Source: Phycisphaerales bacterium | Lineage (GTDB): Bacteria; Planctomycetota; Phycisphaerae; Phycisphaerales; UBA1924 | NCBI GenBank assembly: GCA_020849615.1 | Contig: JADLFW010000007.1 | Span: 1-64,000 of the forward strand | Length of the DNA stretch: 64,000 nt | Direction of reading: 5' to 3' | In this document: positions 62,610 to 64,000 of the stretch, one piece after another | Layout of the letters: the number at the start of each line of letters is the position of its first letter | Numbering within the stretch: position 1 is the first letter of the stretch | Notes under the pieces: model-generated | The model's input: only the letters and a program-made list of their open reading frames with translations | What the model was told of the DNA's origin: nothing | Database searches by the model: none | Made by a program: the position numbers and the translations under genes

Positions 62610-63658
62610 GCGGTGGTCGGCATCGGTTCAAGTGTGAGATCGGCGAATCGGCCTTCGCGCGCAAGGTGGTGCGCCAGCCCGGCGATCATCGCCGCATTGT
62701 CCACGCAGTACCCCATCGGCGGCAGGAAGAGCTGCAGCCCCCGTGCGCGGGCGAACGCCCCCAGTTCGGTCCGCAGGCGCGAGTTGGCTGTCACCCCCCC
62801 GCCCGTCAACAGGCTCGCAACAGGCCTGCCTTCGCCCGCCAGCCTGTCCATGGCCCGCTCGAGCTTCAGGATCACCGTCCGGCAGACGGTGCGCTGGAAA
62901 CTCGCCGCGACATCGGCCTTGGCCTGCGCGGTGAGCGCTGAATGATCACGCGCGTAGCCATCAGGCCCGTCCGGAACCCCGCGCACCGCGTAGAGCACCG
63001 CGGTCTTCAGACCGGAGAACGAGAAATCCAGGGAGCCCGGACCTAGCCGGCTGATCGGCAGGTCGTAGGCCCGGTCATTCGCGCCCTGGGCCTGGGCCAG
63101 CCGGTCAAGCCCCGGGCCGCCGGGATAGGGAATCCCCAAAATCGTCGCCGCCTTGTCGTACGCCTCGCCGAGGGCATCGTCGATCGTGGCGCCGAGCCGC
63201 TCCAGGCCCGTCCATCCCCGCACGCTGTAGAGCGAGGTGTGCCCCCCGCTCACGACAAGCCCCAGCGCCGGGAACCCGGGCTGCTCCGCCCGGCCCAGCA
63301 CCCCGGCGTAGAGGTGCGCGTGCACGTGATCGACGGCGACCAGCGGCCGGGCCAGCGACCACGCCAGCGCCTTGGCGGCCGACACCCCGATCAGCAGCGA
63401 CCCGATCAGGCCGGGCCTGTGCCCCACCGCGACCGCGTCGACCTCCGCCAGCTTCACCCCCGCCAGCTCCACGGCGCTGCGGATGACCGGGAGGATGCGC
63501 TCCACGTGGGCCCGGCTGGCGATCTCGGGCACGACGCCCGAGTACTCCGCGTGCAGCTCGTTCTGCGTGGCGACCGCGCTGGACAGCACCTCGCGGCCAT
63601 CGCGCACCACCGCCGCGGCGGTCTCATCGCAGCTGGTTTCGAGCCCCAGGATCAGCAT
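62603..63658 (-). CDS. tsaD: tRNA N6-adenosine threonylcarbamoyltransferase TsaD
   Basis: TsaD completes t6A37 in tRNAs that read ANN codons. The 351-residue protein has the family start LGLETSCDETAAAVV, the metal-site HVHAHL, the glycine loop VSGGHTSLYSV, DDALGEAYDKAA and DFSFSGLKTA, and CVDNAAMIA near the end. The ATG at 63658 gives the normal N-terminus; a TTG six codons upstream is not needed. It overlaps the downstream HExxH gene by 7 nt. Confidence 0.96.
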   Translation of the reverse strand: MLILGLETSCDETAAAVVRDGREVLSSAVATQNELHAEYSGVVPEIASRAHVERILPVIRSAVELAGVKLAEVDAVAVGHRPGLIGSLLIGVSAAKALAWSLARPLVAVDHVHAHLYAGVLGRAEQPGFPALGLVVSGGHTSLYSVRGWTGLERLGATIDDALGEAYDKAATILGIPYPGGPGLDRLAQAQGANDRAYDLPISRLGPGSLDFSFSGLKTAVLYAVRGVPDGPDGYARDHSALTAQAKADVAASFQRTVCRTVILKLERAMDRLAGEGRPVASLLTGGGVTANSRLRTELGAFARARGLQLFLPPMGYCVDNAAMIAGLAHHLAREGRFADLTLEPMPTTAC

Positions 63659-63700
63659 GGATGTGCGGACCGGCAAGCAGGGCAGCGGTGGATCACGCGG

Positions 63701-64000
63701 TCATTCCTGGTGCCCTGACTCGGTCTTACCGGGTGATTCCGGGTCGATCTTGACATCGGCATCCTGCAGCCATCGCTCCACATCACGGCCCGTGATGTCG
63801 AGGATCGCGACGAGCTTGCCGGACTTGTCGAAGATCCGCAGCTTCCCGCCCGTCAGATCGAGATCGTCGGACCACAGGTCCTGCGGCTCGGCCGCGGCCT
63901 TGTCATCCGCCGCGATCTCCAGGGCCTCTTCCTGCTTGTCGAGGCGCATCAGCTCGCGGGTCAGCCGCTCACGGAAGTCGCGGATGCGCTTGAGTTCATC
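63701..64000 (-). CDS. hypothetical protein, N-terminus beyond the window
   Basis: The frame is open from its stop at 63701 to the right edge, giving 99 visible residues, so the gene starts outside the window. The visible part is charged and helical at first (RDFRERLTRELMRLDKQEEALE), then has a short beta segment (GGKLRIFDKSGKLVAILDI) and an acidic end. No family is recognised. It is 42 nt upstream of tsaD on the same strand. Confidence 0.65.
   Translation of the reverse strand, partial: DELKRIRDFRERLTRELMRLDKQEEALEIAADDKAAAEPQDLWSDDLDLTGGKLRIFDKSGKLVAILDITGRDVERWLQDADVKIDPESPGKTESGHQE

Overview
The window is GC-rich, densely packed bacterial chromosome. It most likely comes from a planctomycete of the class Phycisphaerae. 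This is an inference from several traits: two secreted proteins end in a PEP-CTERM-like tail (Val-Pro-Ala-Pro-Gly-Ala, a hydrophobic stretch, then an Arg-rich end), one secreted protease ends in a duplicated dockerin-like module of the Asp-Leu-Asn-Gly-Asp-Gly-Ile type, and there are large secreted hydrolases and a DUF4097 lipoprotein. No phage, insertion sequence, CRISPR array or rRNA operon was seen. One tRNA gene (initiator Met) lies at the left edge.

Layout. 1-5773: initiator tRNA, purD, a secreted FTP/thermolysin-type metalloprotease and a repeat-rich lipoprotein. 5914-19325: a carbohydrate-use region with GH31, GH172 (DUF2961), a three-gene sugar ABC importer without its ATPase, GH2, a small GH2-linked protein, a ribokinase and a GH38-like enzyme. 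19373-25329: greA, then the cell-wall cluster murC-murB-ddl followed by a FtsQ-like gene and a membrane protein, all on the minus strand. 25434-31743: a Nudix hydrolase, an NfeD-NfeD-flotillin (FloA) operon, and a TonB-like gene with a secreted partner. 31909-46613: redox proteins (TlpA-like; a YyaL protein fused to a DsbD-alpha-like domain), a glycosyltransferase, the NAD(P)H-hydrate epimerase and dehydratase as two separate genes, a bifunctional nuclease, TruD, a HAD phosphatase, the tatD-lgt-galE operon and a secreted transglutaminase. 46616-53293: a type IV pilus/pseudopilus operon (pilT, pilC, PilV-like, a large PilX-like protein, PilW-like). 53513-64000: a secreted HExxH-PDZ protease, a PadR regulator with its HAAS-type membrane partner, thyX, two PEP-CTERM-like secreted proteins, a thioredoxin, a release-factor-like protein, another HExxH protein, tsaD and a gene cut by the window edge.

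How the genes work together. The sugar region reads as a self-contained system: extracytoplasmic hydrolases, importer, and intracellular kinase. The mur-ddl-ftsQ block supplies peptidoglycan precursors and a divisome-like membrane protein. The NfeD/FloA operon organises membrane domains. The pilus operon supplies a retraction ATPase, platform and minor pilins, but no extension ATPase or major pilin is in view.

Gene expression. Many genes have a TAnnnT hexamer 4-9 nt before the start codon and no Shine-Dalgarno sequence, which points to leaderless mRNAs. Others have classic AGGAG sites. I see no single spectacular new system. The best leads are the carbohydrate locus with atypical GH38 and GH2 active sites, the calcium-motif-rich PilX protein, the PadR/HAAS pair with a clear operator, the FtsQ-like gene in a mur cluster, and the domain fusions noted below.
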